Assembly (NCBI GenBank): GCA_900100325.1
Contig: LT629697.1
Span: 3,221,423 to 3,285,422, forward strand
Direction of reading: 5' to 3'
Source: Frankineae bacterium MT45
GTDB lineage: Bacteria > Actinomycetota > Actinomycetes > Mycobacteriales > Jatrophihabitantaceae
Length of the DNA stretch: 64,000 nt
A program made the position numbers and the translations under genes. This document shows positions 43,999 to 53,752 of the stretch, piece after piece (positions within the stretch are counted from its first letter, which is position 1; each line of letters opens with the position of its first letter). The notes under the pieces are model-generated. The model saw nothing but the letters and a program-made list of their open reading frames with translations. It made no database searches and had not been told where the DNA came from.

Positions 43999-46109
43999 AC
44001 CGTCGGCGGTGGGTCGTCGACGGGCAGGTTCTCCAGACCGGCGCTCGGCACCGCGGGATGGGCCTCTACGCGCTGGAACTGCTCTCCGCGCTGGATCAGT
44101 CCGGGCAGAGTCGCATCGAGGTTCTCCTCTCCTCGGCCTTCGACGACAGCGAAGCCCGGGAATCACTGGCCATCCGGGTACCGGGCGCCCGGGTTGACAC
44201 GCTCGACCTGCGGGCCGACACCCCGGGTGATGCCGGGGCCCTGCTCCATAACCGGCGCGTACTCGATGACTACCTCTCCGCGACGTCCGAAGCCGGTTCC
44301 GCGGAGCTCGAACCCGAGGTCTCGTTCCTGCTCCTCTCTCCCATGCAGGGCACCACCCGCCCCGCTCTGCCCAGTGCAACGACCTGCACCCGCTGGGCGC
44401 TGGTCTTCGACCTGATCCCGCTGCTCTTCCCTGACACCTACCTCCGCGTCCCCGAACTCCGCCAGGAGTACGAAGCGAGGGTGGCCGAGCTGCTACGCGC
44501 CGACGGGTTCCTCACCATCTCCCGCACGGTGAGCAACGACCTGGCCAGCTACCTGGGCATCGCTTCGGAGCGCATCGTCACGATCGAGGGCGCACCCATT
44601 CCGGCCAGCGGTACCGCCGAGAAACTCGGGGGAATTCGCGAACCATTCATCCTCATGCCGACTGGAAACGACCGGCGCAAGAACAACCGCCGCGGGGTGC
44701 TGGCCTTCGCCCGATTCAACGCCGCCAAGGCGGTGCCGTATCAACTCGTCGTCACCTCGAACTTCGAACCGGACGAAGTCCACGCGTTGCAGTCGATTGC
44801 GCCCGACGTTCATTTCACCGGCAGCATCACCGGCGCCCAGCTGGCTGACCTGTACCGGCGCGCCGACGCAGTGCTCTTTCCCCCGACCTACGAGGGACTT
44901 GGGCTGCCGGTTCTCGAAGCGCTGCAGGCCCGCACCCCGATCGCCTGCTCGGACATCCCCGTGTTTCGTGAAATCTCCACCGAGGCGATGCACTTCTTCG
45001 ATCCGGAGTCGGTGCCCGAGATGGCCCGGGCGCTCGAACGAGCGGTGGCCGACGGGCCACCGGGTTCGAATCTGACCCAGGCGATCGGAGCGCGCTATAG
45101 CTGGGGCGAGGTGGCCCGCCGACTGCTGGACGGCACCCTCAACTCTCCCGCCTATCGAGCACCCCGACCTGAGATCACCGTGGTGGGACCTGACCCGGCC
45201 ACCGACGACCGGGCCGGGCGAGTTCTGAGCAACAGCCACGCAGCCCTCGCCCGCCGGGCCCGGGTCCACTGGGTCCTCGAATCCTCTGCTTCGACCCGCG
45301 GCCGCCTGGACTACCTCCCGGCCGCGCTCGCCGCCACCACACTGCAGGCCGGGGCCGTCATCGGCGAAGATCGCCCGCTGCTCTACGTTCTCGACGGCAC
45401 GGCCGCCTGCGCTCGCTCGCTCGTGCTCGCCCTCGGGCGCCCCGGGACCGTCCTGCTGCTGGATACCGACCTCACCGAGGCGTGGGAGGCCGCGCACGCG
45501 GCCGGCCTCATCTCGCCGTCCCGAGCCGACCTGGAGACGCGCCTGGGTCAGCTGGAGGTCCCCGGTGCGGCGCATTCGGCGGCCCTGCTGGCCGTATCGA
45601 CCCGAATATTGACGGTGAGTGAGGGAGATCGCCGACGCCTCCTCGCCGTAGCCGACCGGATGGAGCGCACGGTCGAGGTCGAGGTCGTTGCCCTTCCCGA
45701 GCCGAGACTCCCCTTTCCGGAGCTGTTGCCGGCCAAGACCCGCCCGTTCGTCGAGCTCCCGCCGCGGAGCACCCCGGGCTTCAATGCCGAATTCGTCGCC
45801 GAGCAGCAGCTGACGCGCTCCGCCGCCGCGATCCTCTCGGACGCCGACCCCATCCAGGCGCTGCGAGCTCTGGCCCGAGGGGCGATTCCGGTTGTCGCGA
45901 GCGGCCGGGATCTGGGCATCCCCGCCGAGTTCGTCCAGGCCTCACCCGCGCCCGGCGGCGACCTCCCGGCGGCCCGGAGGCTGGCCGGGGAAATCGCCGC
46001 CGACACTTCCCGTCGAGAAGCTCAGGCCGCCTCCGGGCTCGAGTACGTGGCCCGGTACCACTCCCCGGACGACTTCGCCGCCGCCGTGATCGCCCAGCTG
46101 GTGCAATGA
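43995..46109 (+). CDS. Large GT4-type glycosyltransferase with a degenerate second half
   Basis: The 704-residue protein starts at GTG 43995, overlapping the upstream stop. The N-terminal half (about 1-375) is a complete GT4 enzyme: GMGLYALELLSALDQSGQSR, LVFDLIPLLFPDTY, PFILMPTGNDRRKNNRRGVL, and VLFPPTYEGLGLPVLEALQA with its E-x7-E motif. The second half (about 390-704) begins EITVVGPDPATDDRAGRVLS. It resembles the N-terminal half of another transferase and later fragments (LSDADPIQALRALARGAIPVVASGRDLGIP), but without a donor motif. It may be a binding or structural domain. The ATGA overlap with the next gene couples them. Confidence 0.85.
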   Translation: MNRRRWVVDGQVLQTGARHRGMGLYALELLSALDQSGQSRIEVLLSSAFDDSEARESLAIRVPGARVDTLDLRADTPGDAGALLHNRRVLDDYLSATSEAGSAELEPEVSFLLLSPMQGTTRPALPSATTCTRWALVFDLIPLLFPDTYLRVPELRQEYEARVAELLRADGFLTISRTVSNDLASYLGIASERIVTIEGAPIPASGTAEKLGGIREPFILMPTGNDRRKNNRRGVLAFARFNAAKAVPYQLVVTSNFEPDEVHALQSIAPDVHFTGSITGAQLADLYRRADAVLFPPTYEGLGLPVLEALQARTPIACSDIPVFREISTEAMHFFDPESVPEMARALERAVADGPPGSNLTQAIGARYSWGEVARRLLDGTLNSPAYRAPRPEITVVGPDPATDDRAGRVLSNSHAALARRARVHWVLESSASTRGRLDYLPAALAATTLQAGAVIGEDRPLLYVLDGTAACARSLVLALGRPGTVLLLDTDLTEAWEAAHAAGLISPSRADLETRLGQLEVPGAAHSAALLAVSTRILTVSEGDRRRLLAVADRMERTVEVEVVALPEPRLPFPELLPAKTRPFVELPPRSTPGFNAEFVAEQQLTRSAAAILSDADPIQALRALARGAIPVVASGRDLGIPAEFVQASPAPGGDLPAARRLAGEIAADTSRREAQAASGLEYVARYHSPDDFAAAVIAQLVQ

Positions 46110-47257
46110 GCGATCGACGAGACCCTCTGCGACTGGCCCTCTTCGCCGATCCAACCGACGAGGACTGGCAGAGCATGGCGGTGGCGGCCGACGGGCTGGC
46201 CGAGGGCCTAGCTGCGGTGCCCGATGTTCAGGCGAGCACGATCGTCCTGCCGATGCCGCGACTCGCGCGCCGCCTGCCGGTTCTCGGGGCTCGCCACGCA
46301 GCGCTGAATGCCGACCGGCTGGCCGGGCGGTTCGGCGCGTCGGTGCTGCGCGCGCGCCGGGAGCGGTCGCGCTTCGATGCGTTTCACATCGCCGATCACG
46401 TCTACGCAAACCTGGTGACGTCGCTCCCGGCCGGCCGTACCGGTGTCTACTGCCATGATCTCGATGCCTTCGCCGCTCTCCTCGACCCGGTGGCGCATCC
46501 GCGACCAGCCTGGTTCCGCGCGATGACCAGCCGGACGCTAGACGGTCTGCGGAGCGCTGCGGTGGTCTTTCACAGCACTCAGGCCGTGCGGGCGGAACTG
46601 CTGGCTCACGACCTGGTCGACGAGCGGCGATTGGTCTGGGCTCCCCCCGGGGTCTCCGCCGTCTTCTCGCCCGGACCGGTGGAGGATGCTCACGCCCGGC
46701 GGGTGCTGAGCCCGTTGCAGGGAAGGCCGTACCTGCTGCACGTCGGCAGCGCCCTACCGCGGAAGCGGGTCGACCTGCTCTTCGACGTGTACGCCGAGCT
46801 GGCAGACCGGTACCCCGATCTCTGGCTGGTTCAGCGCGGCGCGGAACTCACCCCGCAGTTGCAGGAGCAGGTGAAGCGGCTGGGGTTCTCCGACCGATTG
46901 CTGCAGCCCCCTCCCCTCGATCGCCAGGCCCTGGCTGGGCTATACCGGGGTGCAAGCGCTGTGCTCGTCACCAGTGAGGCTGAGGGCTTCGGCCTGCCAG
47001 TGATCGAGGCGTTGGCCTGCGGCGCCGCGGTGGTGGCCAGTGACATCCCCGTCCTCAATGAGGTCGGAGGGACCGCCTGCACGTACCGAGAGGTCGGGGA
47101 CGTCGACGGATGGGTGGCGGCGCTGGCCGCAATCCTTGACGGAGCGGGTGGGGACGACGGCGGCAGCTCGTCACGACTGGCCCAGGCTGGGAAATTCTCC
47201 TGGGAGGCTCACGCCCGCACGGTGGCGCGGGCGTACCAGTCGCTTCTCGATCACTGA
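46106..47257 (+). CDS. Glycosyltransferase, GT4 family
   Basis: The 383 residues form a GT-B enzyme. After RLALFADPTDEDWQSMAVAA, the protein has HIADHVYANLVTSLPAGRTGVYCHDLDAF, YLLHVGSALPRKRVDLLFDVYAELADRYPD and SAVLVTSEAEGFGLPVIEALACGAAVVASDIPVL, the last with the E-x7-E donor motif. It overlaps the preceding gene by four bases (ATGA) and is the third gene of this run. Its 3' end overlaps the converging flippase-like gene by seven bases. It probably adds a further sugar to the same glycan. Confidence 0.9.
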   Translation: MSDRRDPLRLALFADPTDEDWQSMAVAADGLAEGLAAVPDVQASTIVLPMPRLARRLPVLGARHAALNADRLAGRFGASVLRARRERSRFDAFHIADHVYANLVTSLPAGRTGVYCHDLDAFAALLDPVAHPRPAWFRAMTSRTLDGLRSAAVVFHSTQAVRAELLAHDLVDERRLVWAPPGVSAVFSPGPVEDAHARRVLSPLQGRPYLLHVGSALPRKRVDLLFDVYAELADRYPDLWLVQRGAELTPQLQEQVKRLGFSDRLLQPPPLDRQALAGLYRGASAVLVTSEAEGFGLPVIEALACGAAVVASDIPVLNEVGGTACTYREVGDVDGWVAALAAILDGAGGDDGGSSSRLAQAGKFSWEAHARTVARAYQSLLDH

Positions 47258-48273
47258 TCCGTCGGGGTACCCGCGCGTCCTCGCGCTCCGACCACTGCGC
47301 TGAGCAGGGCCAGGATCAGGTCGGTGGAGATGAGGACCAACCGCGACGCCACCACGACGGCCAGAATCTCCCCGCTGCCGTTGAGCACCGACCCGAGGAC
47401 GACCCCCAGCGTCACATCGCGGATTCCGGCACCGGCCGGAGCCGGAATGAAGAGGACCCCGAGCGTGACGGCCAGCGTCATGGCGGCCAGGCAGCCGGCG
47501 ACGTCGGCGGCGGTGAGCGGGCCGAACGCGGCACAGAGTATGGCGAGGTGAATCCCGAGCGCGAGCCAACTCAGCGCGATCCACCCCATCGCCCGCAGCA
47601 TCCGGCCGGGGTCGACGCTCTCACCGAGCGGCTCCCGCCCGATGAGCCCATAGAGAAAGTCGATTAGCTTCGGCACGGCTCGCGGGTGCAGCAGCGGGAG
47701 CAGGAGCAGTAGCGCGAAGCCGAACCACCAGTAATGGCCGAGGACCTTTGGCTGGGCCAGGGAGAGCGTCAAGCCACCGATGATCAGCCCGACCGTGCAG
47801 GCGAGCACCAGGGTGATGACGTTTGCCGCCAGCATGGTGCGCCGTTTGACTCCACGTTCGTAGCCCGCCTGCATCTGCAGGGCGATGGGCCACACGGAGC
47901 CTGGGAGGTACTTGCCGAGCTGGCTGACGAAGAACACCTTGCCCGCAGTGCGGTTTCCGAGACGAACGTCGAGCCCGAGCAGGACGTCGTTCCAGCAGAG
48001 GAACGTGGCGAATACACCCAGCATCGCCAGCGGAAGGCTCAGCAGCAGCGGCACGTAGCCCATCACCTGGACGCCCGCTACGAAGGCTTTCCGCTGGTCG
48101 TAGATGGCCCAGGTGGCCGCGATACCCACGACGACGAAGACGGCCACGCCGGCCACCGCCCGGCGACGGTCCAACCCGCCGGCTACGCCCTCGGCTTCCG
48201 TCGGGTCGTAGCCGAGCTCTGACTCCTCAGCTGAGTTGGCCGGTTCCATCCCTTGAGACGACTCAGTCGTCAC
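47251..48273 (-). CDS. Membrane protein, lysylphosphatidylglycerol synthase TM-like (flippase type)
   Basis: The 340-residue protein has about eight membrane helices and the conserved signature of the LPG_synthase_TM/UPF0104 family: VSQLGKYLPGSVWPIALQMQAGYERGVKRR (about 110-140), then later PAGAGIRDVTLG. Members of the family include flippase-like proteins encoded beside polyprenyl-phosphate GT2 enzymes. It overlaps the GT2 gene upstream by eleven bases, supporting a joint action on polyprenyl-linked sugars. The N-terminal 30 residues are acidic and cytoplasmic. Confidence 0.85.
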   Translation of the reverse strand: MTTESSQGMEPANSAEESELGYDPTEAEGVAGGLDRRRAVAGVAVFVVVGIAATWAIYDQRKAFVAGVQVMGYVPLLLSLPLAMLGVFATFLCWNDVLLGLDVRLGNRTAGKVFFVSQLGKYLPGSVWPIALQMQAGYERGVKRRTMLAANVITLVLACTVGLIIGGLTLSLAQPKVLGHYWWFGFALLLLLPLLHPRAVPKLIDFLYGLIGREPLGESVDPGRMLRAMGWIALSWLALGIHLAILCAAFGPLTAADVAGCLAAMTLAVTLGVLFIPAPAGAGIRDVTLGVVLGSVLNGSGEILAVVVASRLVLISTDLILALLSAVVGARGRAGTPTDQ

Positions 48274-49204
48274 GGGAGCGGACGATCAGGTCCGCGAGCA
48301 ATGCGATAGCTCCGATGATCAATCCGGCCAGAATCAACAACACTGCGTTCGTAGTCAGGCGGAAGTCGTAGTGGAACATGTCCACGATGCCCTTGACGAC
48401 GCCGATCGCGACGATCCACAGGGCCAGCGGCATCAGGACCTTGATGGGGTTGAAGTACATGACCATGCGCAGCACCTGCAGGATGTAGCGGTAGGCGTCG
48501 CGGAAGAAGTGGAACTTGCTCACCCCGGCCCGCTTCGCGTAGTCGATCGGCAGGTAGTCGACGCCGTGCTGGTTGGAGAGAAACGACATCGTGATCGTCG
48601 TCACGCAGGAGAAGCCGGGGGGGAGCAGCCGCAGGTACGGCAGCGACACCTCGCGCCGGAAGGCCCGCAGTCCGGAGTTCAGGTCCGGGATCTTCGTCGA
48701 GGAGAGCGACTCGGCGACCTTGCGGATGGCCCACTTGGCCGGCACCCGCAGGTATTTGTGAGTTCCCTGCTCACTGGTGCGCGCGCCGACGACCTGGTCG
48801 ACGTCCTCGTTGTCGAGCAGGTACTGCACGAACTCGGGGATGCGCTCGTTCGGGTAGGTCATGTCGGCATCGGTCCAGACCACGATCCGCCCCGCCGCCT
48901 CATGCGTCCCGATGCGACGAGCGGTCCCGGAGCCGCCGTTGCGGCGGAAGGGCAGGATCCGCATGTGCGGGTACCGGGTGGCGGCGGCACGCAGTACCGC
49001 CAGCGTATTGTCGGTCGACTTGTCGTCGATGACCAGCAATTCATAGGAGAATCCACTGGCAGCAAGTGCTCTGTCGATTCGCTCCAGCTCTGCCTCGACA
49101 TGATCCTGCTCGTTGTAGCAGGGCAGAACGACGGTCACGTCCAGGGTGTTCGGCGCTCTGCGCTGGTGTGCGACACCGAGTCCTTGCTCAGACAAACTCT
49201 TCAA
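48263..49204 (-). CDS. GT2 polyprenyl-phosphate glycosyltransferase with membrane tail
   Basis: The 313-residue protein begins with a GT2 domain: VTVVLPCYNEQDHVEAELER, LLVIDDKSTDNTLAV and VVWTDADMTYPN (metal-binding DxD), then NSGLRAFRRE. From about 235 two helices form a membrane tail (VLMPLALWIVAIGVVKGIVDMF and NAVLLILAGLIIGAIALLAD). This matches DPM1/GtrB-like enzymes that load a sugar on polyprenyl phosphate. The gene precedes the flippase-like gene, with overlap, so the pair probably makes and flips a lipid-linked sugar for the GT-C type enzymes of the region. Confidence 0.88.
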   Translation of the reverse strand: MKSLSEQGLGVAHQRRAPNTLDVTVVLPCYNEQDHVEAELERIDRALAASGFSYELLVIDDKSTDNTLAVLRAAATRYPHMRILPFRRNGGSGTARRIGTHEAAGRIVVWTDADMTYPNERIPEFVQYLLDNEDVDQVVGARTSEQGTHKYLRVPAKWAIRKVAESLSSTKIPDLNSGLRAFRREVSLPYLRLLPPGFSCVTTITMSFLSNQHGVDYLPIDYAKRAGVSKFHFFRDAYRYILQVLRMVMYFNPIKVLMPLALWIVAIGVVKGIVDMFHYDFRLTTNAVLLILAGLIIGAIALLADLIVRSRDD

Positions 49205-49376
49205 CCTCGATTAGACGGGCACGGCCACCGGATGGTCGTGACGACCTGCACAGTCTAGGCAATGCCTCAAGGTCCACGTGACAAAATCGCTGGACGCGCT
49301 CGCCCGGCGACCCACCAGCCAGTGCCGTCGACGACCACCGCCTGCCCGGGAACTACGATCTACGAAAGAGATGTTG

Positions 49377-50354
49377 ATGACACAGAAGCGCGCCGTGGTT
49401 ACTGGGGGTGCCGGTTTTCTGGGCAGCCACCTATGTGAACAGCTGCTGGAGCGGGAGTACGAGGTGCTCTGCCTCGACAACTTCTCCACCGGAACGCCGG
49501 CGAATGTCGACCATCTGGTGCAGCATGAGGACTTCCACCTCATCCGCGCGAACGTGACCGAGTTCATCCACGTCGGCCCGCGGGTGGACCTGGTACTGCA
49601 CTTCGCCTCGCCCGCGTCGCCGATCGACTACCTGCAACTACCTATCGAGACCCTTAAGGTCGGCTCGATAGGCACCCTGCACGCCCTCGGACTGGCCAAG
49701 GAGAAGGGCGCCCGCTTCGTCCTCGCCTCGACGTCTGAGACCTACGGCGATCCGCAGATCCACCCCCAGCCGGAGAGCTACTGGGGGCACGTCAACCCCG
49801 TCGGCCCGCGCGGTGTCTACGACGAGGCGAAGCGCTTCGGGGAGGCCCTCACCATGGCCTACCGGCGTACCCATGGCGTCGACGCCGGCCTGGTCCGCAT
49901 CTTCAACACCTTCGGGCCACGGATGCGCCCATTCGACGGTCGGGCCATCCCGACCTTCATCCGCCAGGCCCTAGCCGGCGAGCCGATCACGGTGGCCGGC
50001 GACGGTTCCCAGACCCGTTCCGTCTGCTTCGTGGACGACCTGATCGACGGAATCCTGCGCTTCGCGCTGAGCGACCTCTCCGGACCGGTGAACATCGGCA
50101 ATCCCCATGAGTTGAGCGTGCTGGCCCTGGCCGAACTCATCCGGGATCTCTGCGGCTCGAGGTCGCCGATCGAGTTCATCCCGCGCCCCCAGGACGATCC
50201 GACGGTGCGCCAGCCGGACATCACGCTGGCTCGCGAGCAGCTGGGCTGGACGCCGACCACCGAGGTGGTGGAGGGGCTGCGGCGTACCGTCGCCTGGTTC
50301 ACCACCAGCGGCGTCCTCGGCGCCATCGAGGAGCCGGCGAGAGCCGCCACGTGA
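49377..50354 (+). CDS. NAD-dependent sugar epimerase/UDP-glucuronate decarboxylase-like (UXS)
   Basis: The 325 residues match extended SDR enzymes of the UDP-glucuronate decarboxylase group: [79 protein letters not shown] (catalytic Tyr-x-x-x-Lys), and [10 protein letters not shown]. The PASPxxY and YDEAKRF motifs are typical for UXS. The ATG at 49377 has a GAAAGAG site upstream; ATG 49371 is an alternative. The stop overlaps the next gene (GTGA), linking it to the membrane protein. The product may be UDP-xylose or a related sugar. Confidence 0.88.
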   Translation: MTQKRAVVTGGAGFLGSHLCEQLLEREYEVLCLDNFSTGTPANVDHLVQHEDFHLIRANVTEFIHVGPRVDLVLHFASPASPIDYLQLPIETLKVGSIGTLHALGLAKEKGARFVLASTSETYGDPQIHPQPESYWGHVNPVGPRGVYDEAKRFGEALTMAYRRTHGVDAGLVRIFNTFGPRMRPFDGRAIPTFIRQALAGEPITVAGDGSQTRSVCFVDDLIDGILRFALSDLSGPVNIGNPHELSVLALAELIRDLCGSRSPIEFIPRPQDDPTVRQPDITLAREQLGWTPTTEVVEGLRRTVAWFTTSGVLGAIEEPARAAT

Positions 50355-52117
50355 GCGCTGCCGCCGCGGCGGAGGCCGACGACCGGCCGGGGCGCCGCGA
50401 GTGGAACTGGCCCCGTCTCTGGTACAGCTACTGGCTCCCCCCGCTGGTCTGGCTGGCGCTGGCCTGCGTGGCCTTCTCGAAGTTCCTGGCCCACCCCACC
50501 CGCAGCATCCCCGGCGGTGCTGACGGCGTCCTCTTCGCCTGGTATTTCGAGTCGGTCCAGCACTCCCTCTGGCATCTGCAGAATCCGCTCTTCAGCGACG
50601 CCATGAACACCCCCACCGGGCTCAACGTCATGTGGAACACGGCGCTGATCATCGTCTCGACGCTCATGTCGCCACTCACCGCCGTCATCGGCGCGGTCGC
50701 CACGGCCGGTTTGATGATGCTGCTGGCGCCGGTGCTCTCGGCGACCTGCGCATATCTGGTCTTCCGGCGTCTGAGCGGGCTCCCGCTGGCCAGCGCACTC
50801 GCGGCGACCCTCTACGGCTTCGGACCGTTCTTCGTCGGGCAGGCAGGGCACCTGCACCTCACCTTCGCCGCCTTCACCCTCCCGTTGATCTACTACCTGG
50901 GGTTTCAGCTCTTCGTCACCCAACCCGGCAACGCGCGCCGGGTCGGCTGCCAACTCGGGGTGGTCGTCGCCGTCGCGATGCTGATCTCGGAAGAGGTCGT
51001 CGCGATCGCCGCGATCATCGCCGCGATCGCGACGATCATCGCCGTGCTGCTGAACCTTGACGTGGTGCGGGCCCGGCTGCGGTACGCGGCGATCGGACTC
51101 GGCTGGGCGGTGCCGGTGGCGGTGGTGCTCCTCGCGATCCCGCTGGGATATCAGTTCTTCGGCCCGTTGACCCTCGACGAGGGCATCACCGGGTACCAGT
51201 CGCTGGATGTCGCCGGGTTGGTGACGCCCGGAGCCCTGCAGCGATTCGCCACCTCCGCCGACGTAGTGGCCAACTACACCTACCCGGCCAACACGGTCGA
51301 GAACACCGGGTACCTGGGATGGCCGCTGCTGGCCTTCCTCGCCGCACTCGTCGGGCTGCTCATCGTCCGGCGCACGCGTTTCGCAATATGGTGGCTGGTC
51401 ACCCTGGTGGCGACCATTTCGCTGAGCTTCGGTGCCGTGATCTACATCAACGGCCGCCGGACGGGCGTGGCCGGGCCGTGGCGCCTGCTGGCCGATGTCT
51501 TCCCGCTGCTGCAGAGCCTGGTCGCCGTCCGGATCACGCTGGCCACCACGTTCCTGGTCGCCCTGATGATCGTCATCGGGTTGGCCGCGATCGAACGCCA
51601 CCGCAACTACCTCATCGGATGTGCTGGCGCGGCCCTGGCCCTGCTGACGCTCTTCCCGGCCCAGCGCTACGACCAGATGCTCGACCTCACCCATTCGAGC
51701 TTCTTCTCCGGCTCCGGGGTGCAGGCCATTCCGGCCGGGGCGGACACTCTCGTGCTGCCACTGCGAGCCGAGCCGAACGCCGCGGCACAGGTCATGTACT
51801 GGCAGATCCAGAGCCATTTCCGTTTCAAGATGGTCGGTGGCTACAGCGTCTTCTCCGTAGACGGGACGCCGGTCTACCTGGTCGACCTGCCGAAGTACGC
51901 CACCGTGCTGCAGGACACCGCCGACAGTGGCCGTCCACCCGCCGACAGCGAGGTGACGCTGGCTCGCATCTCGGCGGCGACGAGTGGGGTGCGTTACATC
52001 GTGCTGTCGCCGAAGCTCCACAATCGCGACCTGGTAGCGGCGGCCGCGACCCAGATCACTGGCTGCACACCGCGTCCCGTCGCCGACGTGCTCCTGTGCC
52101 AGGTCGCGCTAACGTAG
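50351..52117 (+). CDS. Polytopic membrane protein, GT-C-like
   Basis: The 588 residues have roughly eleven or twelve membrane helices followed by a soluble extracellular C-terminus. The first loop contains [20 protein letters not shown], which has the aspartate placement seen after the first helix in GT-C glycosyltransferases. These use polyprenyl-phosphate sugars on the outer face. The family cannot be named with certainty. It lies between the UXS gene and a GT2 enzyme, and the start overlaps the UXS stop. The region after about 440 ([20 protein letters not shown]) resembles the soluble tail of such proteins. Confidence 0.75.
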   Translation: MSAAAAAEADDRPGRREWNWPRLWYSYWLPPLVWLALACVAFSKFLAHPTRSIPGGADGVLFAWYFESVQHSLWHLQNPLFSDAMNTPTGLNVMWNTALIIVSTLMSPLTAVIGAVATAGLMMLLAPVLSATCAYLVFRRLSGLPLASALAATLYGFGPFFVGQAGHLHLTFAAFTLPLIYYLGFQLFVTQPGNARRVGCQLGVVVAVAMLISEEVVAIAAIIAAIATIIAVLLNLDVVRARLRYAAIGLGWAVPVAVVLLAIPLGYQFFGPLTLDEGITGYQSLDVAGLVTPGALQRFATSADVVANYTYPANTVENTGYLGWPLLAFLAALVGLLIVRRTRFAIWWLVTLVATISLSFGAVIYINGRRTGVAGPWRLLADVFPLLQSLVAVRITLATTFLVALMIVIGLAAIERHRNYLIGCAGAALALLTLFPAQRYDQMLDLTHSSFFSGSGVQAIPAGADTLVLPLRAEPNAAAQVMYWQIQSHFRFKMVGGYSVFSVDGTPVYLVDLPKYATVLQDTADSGRPPADSEVTLARISAATSGVRYIVLSPKLHNRDLVAAAATQITGCTPRPVADVLLCQVALT

Positions 52118-52126
52118 GCTGTCGCC

Positions 52127-52819
52127 GTGAAACTCTCGATTCTCATGCCGGTGTACAACGAAGTCGCCACCCTGCAGGCCGCCGTCAAGGACGTCCTCTC
52201 GGTGAACTACCCCTGTGAGATCGAACTGGTGATCGTCGACGACGGAAGCACCGACGGCACTCGCAAGCTCTACGCCGACATCGAGACCGACCCTCAGGTC
52301 CGGGTCCAGTTGCAGCCCCAGAATGCCGGGAAGGGCGCGGCGATCCGGGCCGCCGCCGAGATCGCCACCGGTGACTACGTCATCATCTGCGACGCCGACC
52401 TGGAGTACCGCCCGAGCGAGATTCCCAGCCTGCTGCAGCCCATCCTCGACGGCGACGCCACGGTCGTCTACGGCACCCGAACCTTCGGCAGCCACAACGC
52501 GTACTCCTACCTCTACGTCCTGGGCAACCGCGGCGTGACCCTGGCCGCCAACGTCCTCTTCAACTGCTACATCAGCGATCTGGAGACGTGCTTCAAGCTG
52601 ATGCCCCGCGATCTGTACCGCTCGCTGGATATCCGCTCGGCTGGATTTGGCATGGAGGCCGAGGTCACCGGCAAGATCCTGCGCCGTGGCCTGCGCCCGT
52701 ACGAAGTGCCGATCACCTACCGGGCACGCAGCCGCGAGGAGGGCAAGAAGCTCACCTGGCGCGATGGGGTCGAGGCGATCTGGATCCTGCTACGCGAGCG
52801 CACCCGCCGCCCGGCCTGA
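52127..52819 (+). CDS. GT2 glycosyltransferase, dolichyl-phosphate sugar synthase-like
   Basis: The 230 residues are a short GT2 enzyme: LSILMPVYNEVATLQAAVKD, LVIVDDGSTDGTRKLY, IATGDYVIICDADLEYRP (DAD metal motif), TFGSHNAYSYLYVLGNRGVT, and LETCFKLMPRDLYRSLDIRS, with the FGMEAEVTGKILRRGLRPYEVPITYRARS end typical of dolichyl-phosphate mannose/glucose synthases that lack a membrane tail. It is nine bases downstream of the GT-C-like gene in the same direction and may supply its polyprenyl-phosphate donor. It converges with rmlD. Confidence 0.9.
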   Translation: MKLSILMPVYNEVATLQAAVKDVLSVNYPCEIELVIVDDGSTDGTRKLYADIETDPQVRVQLQPQNAGKGAAIRAAAEIATGDYVIICDADLEYRPSEIPSLLQPILDGDATVVYGTRTFGSHNAYSYLYVLGNRGVTLAANVLFNCYISDLETCFKLMPRDLYRSLDIRSAGFGMEAEVTGKILRRGLRPYEVPITYRARSREEGKKLTWRDGVEAIWILLRERTRRPA

Positions 52820-52849
52820 CGGCACGGCCGACCCGGCCGGCGGAAGGCG

Positions 52850-53749
52850 CTATTCGGCTGGCCGGAAGGCGTCCCGGTGCTGGGCGAACGCAGTGGCCAG
52901 GGCATCGCGCCACTGCGGCATCGGCGTCAGTCCGGCCTCGACCCAGGCCCGATCGGAGAGCACCGAGTAGCTGGGCCGCGGCGTCGCGCTTCCGTACTCG
53001 GCCGACGTGGTCGGGAGGACGCGCTGCGGATCTGCTCCGAGCTCGGCGAAGATGGCTCTGGTGAAGTCGAACCAGGTCGTCTCGCCGGCGCCGGTGCAGT
53101 GGTAGATGCCGGGTGCCGCATCCGACAGCGCTAGTTCGATCAGCCCGGTGGCCAGATCAACGGTCCAGGTCGGCGAGCCGCGCTGATCGTCGATCACCTT
53201 CACGGTGTCGTGGGTCTTCTCCAGCCGGGCCATCGTCTTGACGAAGTTCGCGCCGTTCGCCCCGTAGACCCAGGCCGTCCGTACGACAAAGGAGTTCTCC
53301 GGCAGCAGTTCCCGGACTGCCACCTCACCGGCGAGCTTGGTGCGCCCGTACGCGGTTGCCGGACCGGTAGCGTCGGCGACTTCGTAGGGCCGCGTCGCGT
53401 CACCCGGGAAGACGTAATCGGTGGAGACGTGAATCAAGCGGCCCCCATGCGCGGCGAGCGCCGCGGCGATGATCGCCGGACCGGTCGCGTTGATCCGGTA
53501 CGCGTTGTCCTCGTCGTTCTCGGCGGCGTCGACCGCCGTGTACGCCGCGGCGTTGAGCACAACGTCGGGCCTGAACTCGGCGACCGTCCGGGAGATAGCC
53601 GCCGAATCGAGGATGTCCAGGTCGGGGCGATCGGTCGCGAGCACCTCGGCACCGGCCCGACTCAGGATCAGATTCAGATCGTGCCCCAGCTGTCCTAAAC
53701 AGCCGGTGATGAGCCAGCGTCTGGCCGCGATTTCGGTGTCGGCGGGCAT
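52850..53749 (-). CDS. rmlD: dTDP-4-dehydrorhamnose reductase
   Basis: RmlD performs the last step of dTDP-L-rhamnose synthesis. The 299 residues have the NAD-binding WLITGCLGQLGHDLNLILS (about 12-30), VVLNAAAYTAVDAAENDEDN, HVSTDYVFPGDATRPYEV, TAYGRTKLAGEVAVRE (Tyr-x-x-x-Lys), and RTAWVYGANGANFVKTM. It follows rmlB by three bases and shares its operon. In Mycobacterium rmlD (Rv3266c) lies beside wbbL and an LCP gene. Here about 10 kb of glycosyltransferase genes lie between wbbL and rmlD. RmlA and RmlC are not in the window. Confidence 0.95.
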   Translation of the reverse strand: MPADTEIAARRWLITGCLGQLGHDLNLILSRAGAEVLATDRPDLDILDSAAISRTVAEFRPDVVLNAAAYTAVDAAENDEDNAYRINATGPAIIAAALAAHGGRLIHVSTDYVFPGDATRPYEVADATGPATAYGRTKLAGEVAVRELLPENSFVVRTAWVYGANGANFVKTMARLEKTHDTVKVIDDQRGSPTWTVDLATGLIELALSDAAPGIYHCTGAGETTWFDFTRAIFAELGADPQRVLPTTSAEYGSATPRPSYSVLSDRAWVEAGLTPMPQWRDALATAFAQHRDAFRPAE

Positions 53750-53752
53750 CGG

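Noticed and set aside
49859-52021. Minus-strand frame of 720 codons
   Set aside because: It is the shadow of the GT-C-like membrane protein and of the UXS gene. The composition is Gly/Arg/Gln/Asp-rich and no motif is seen.
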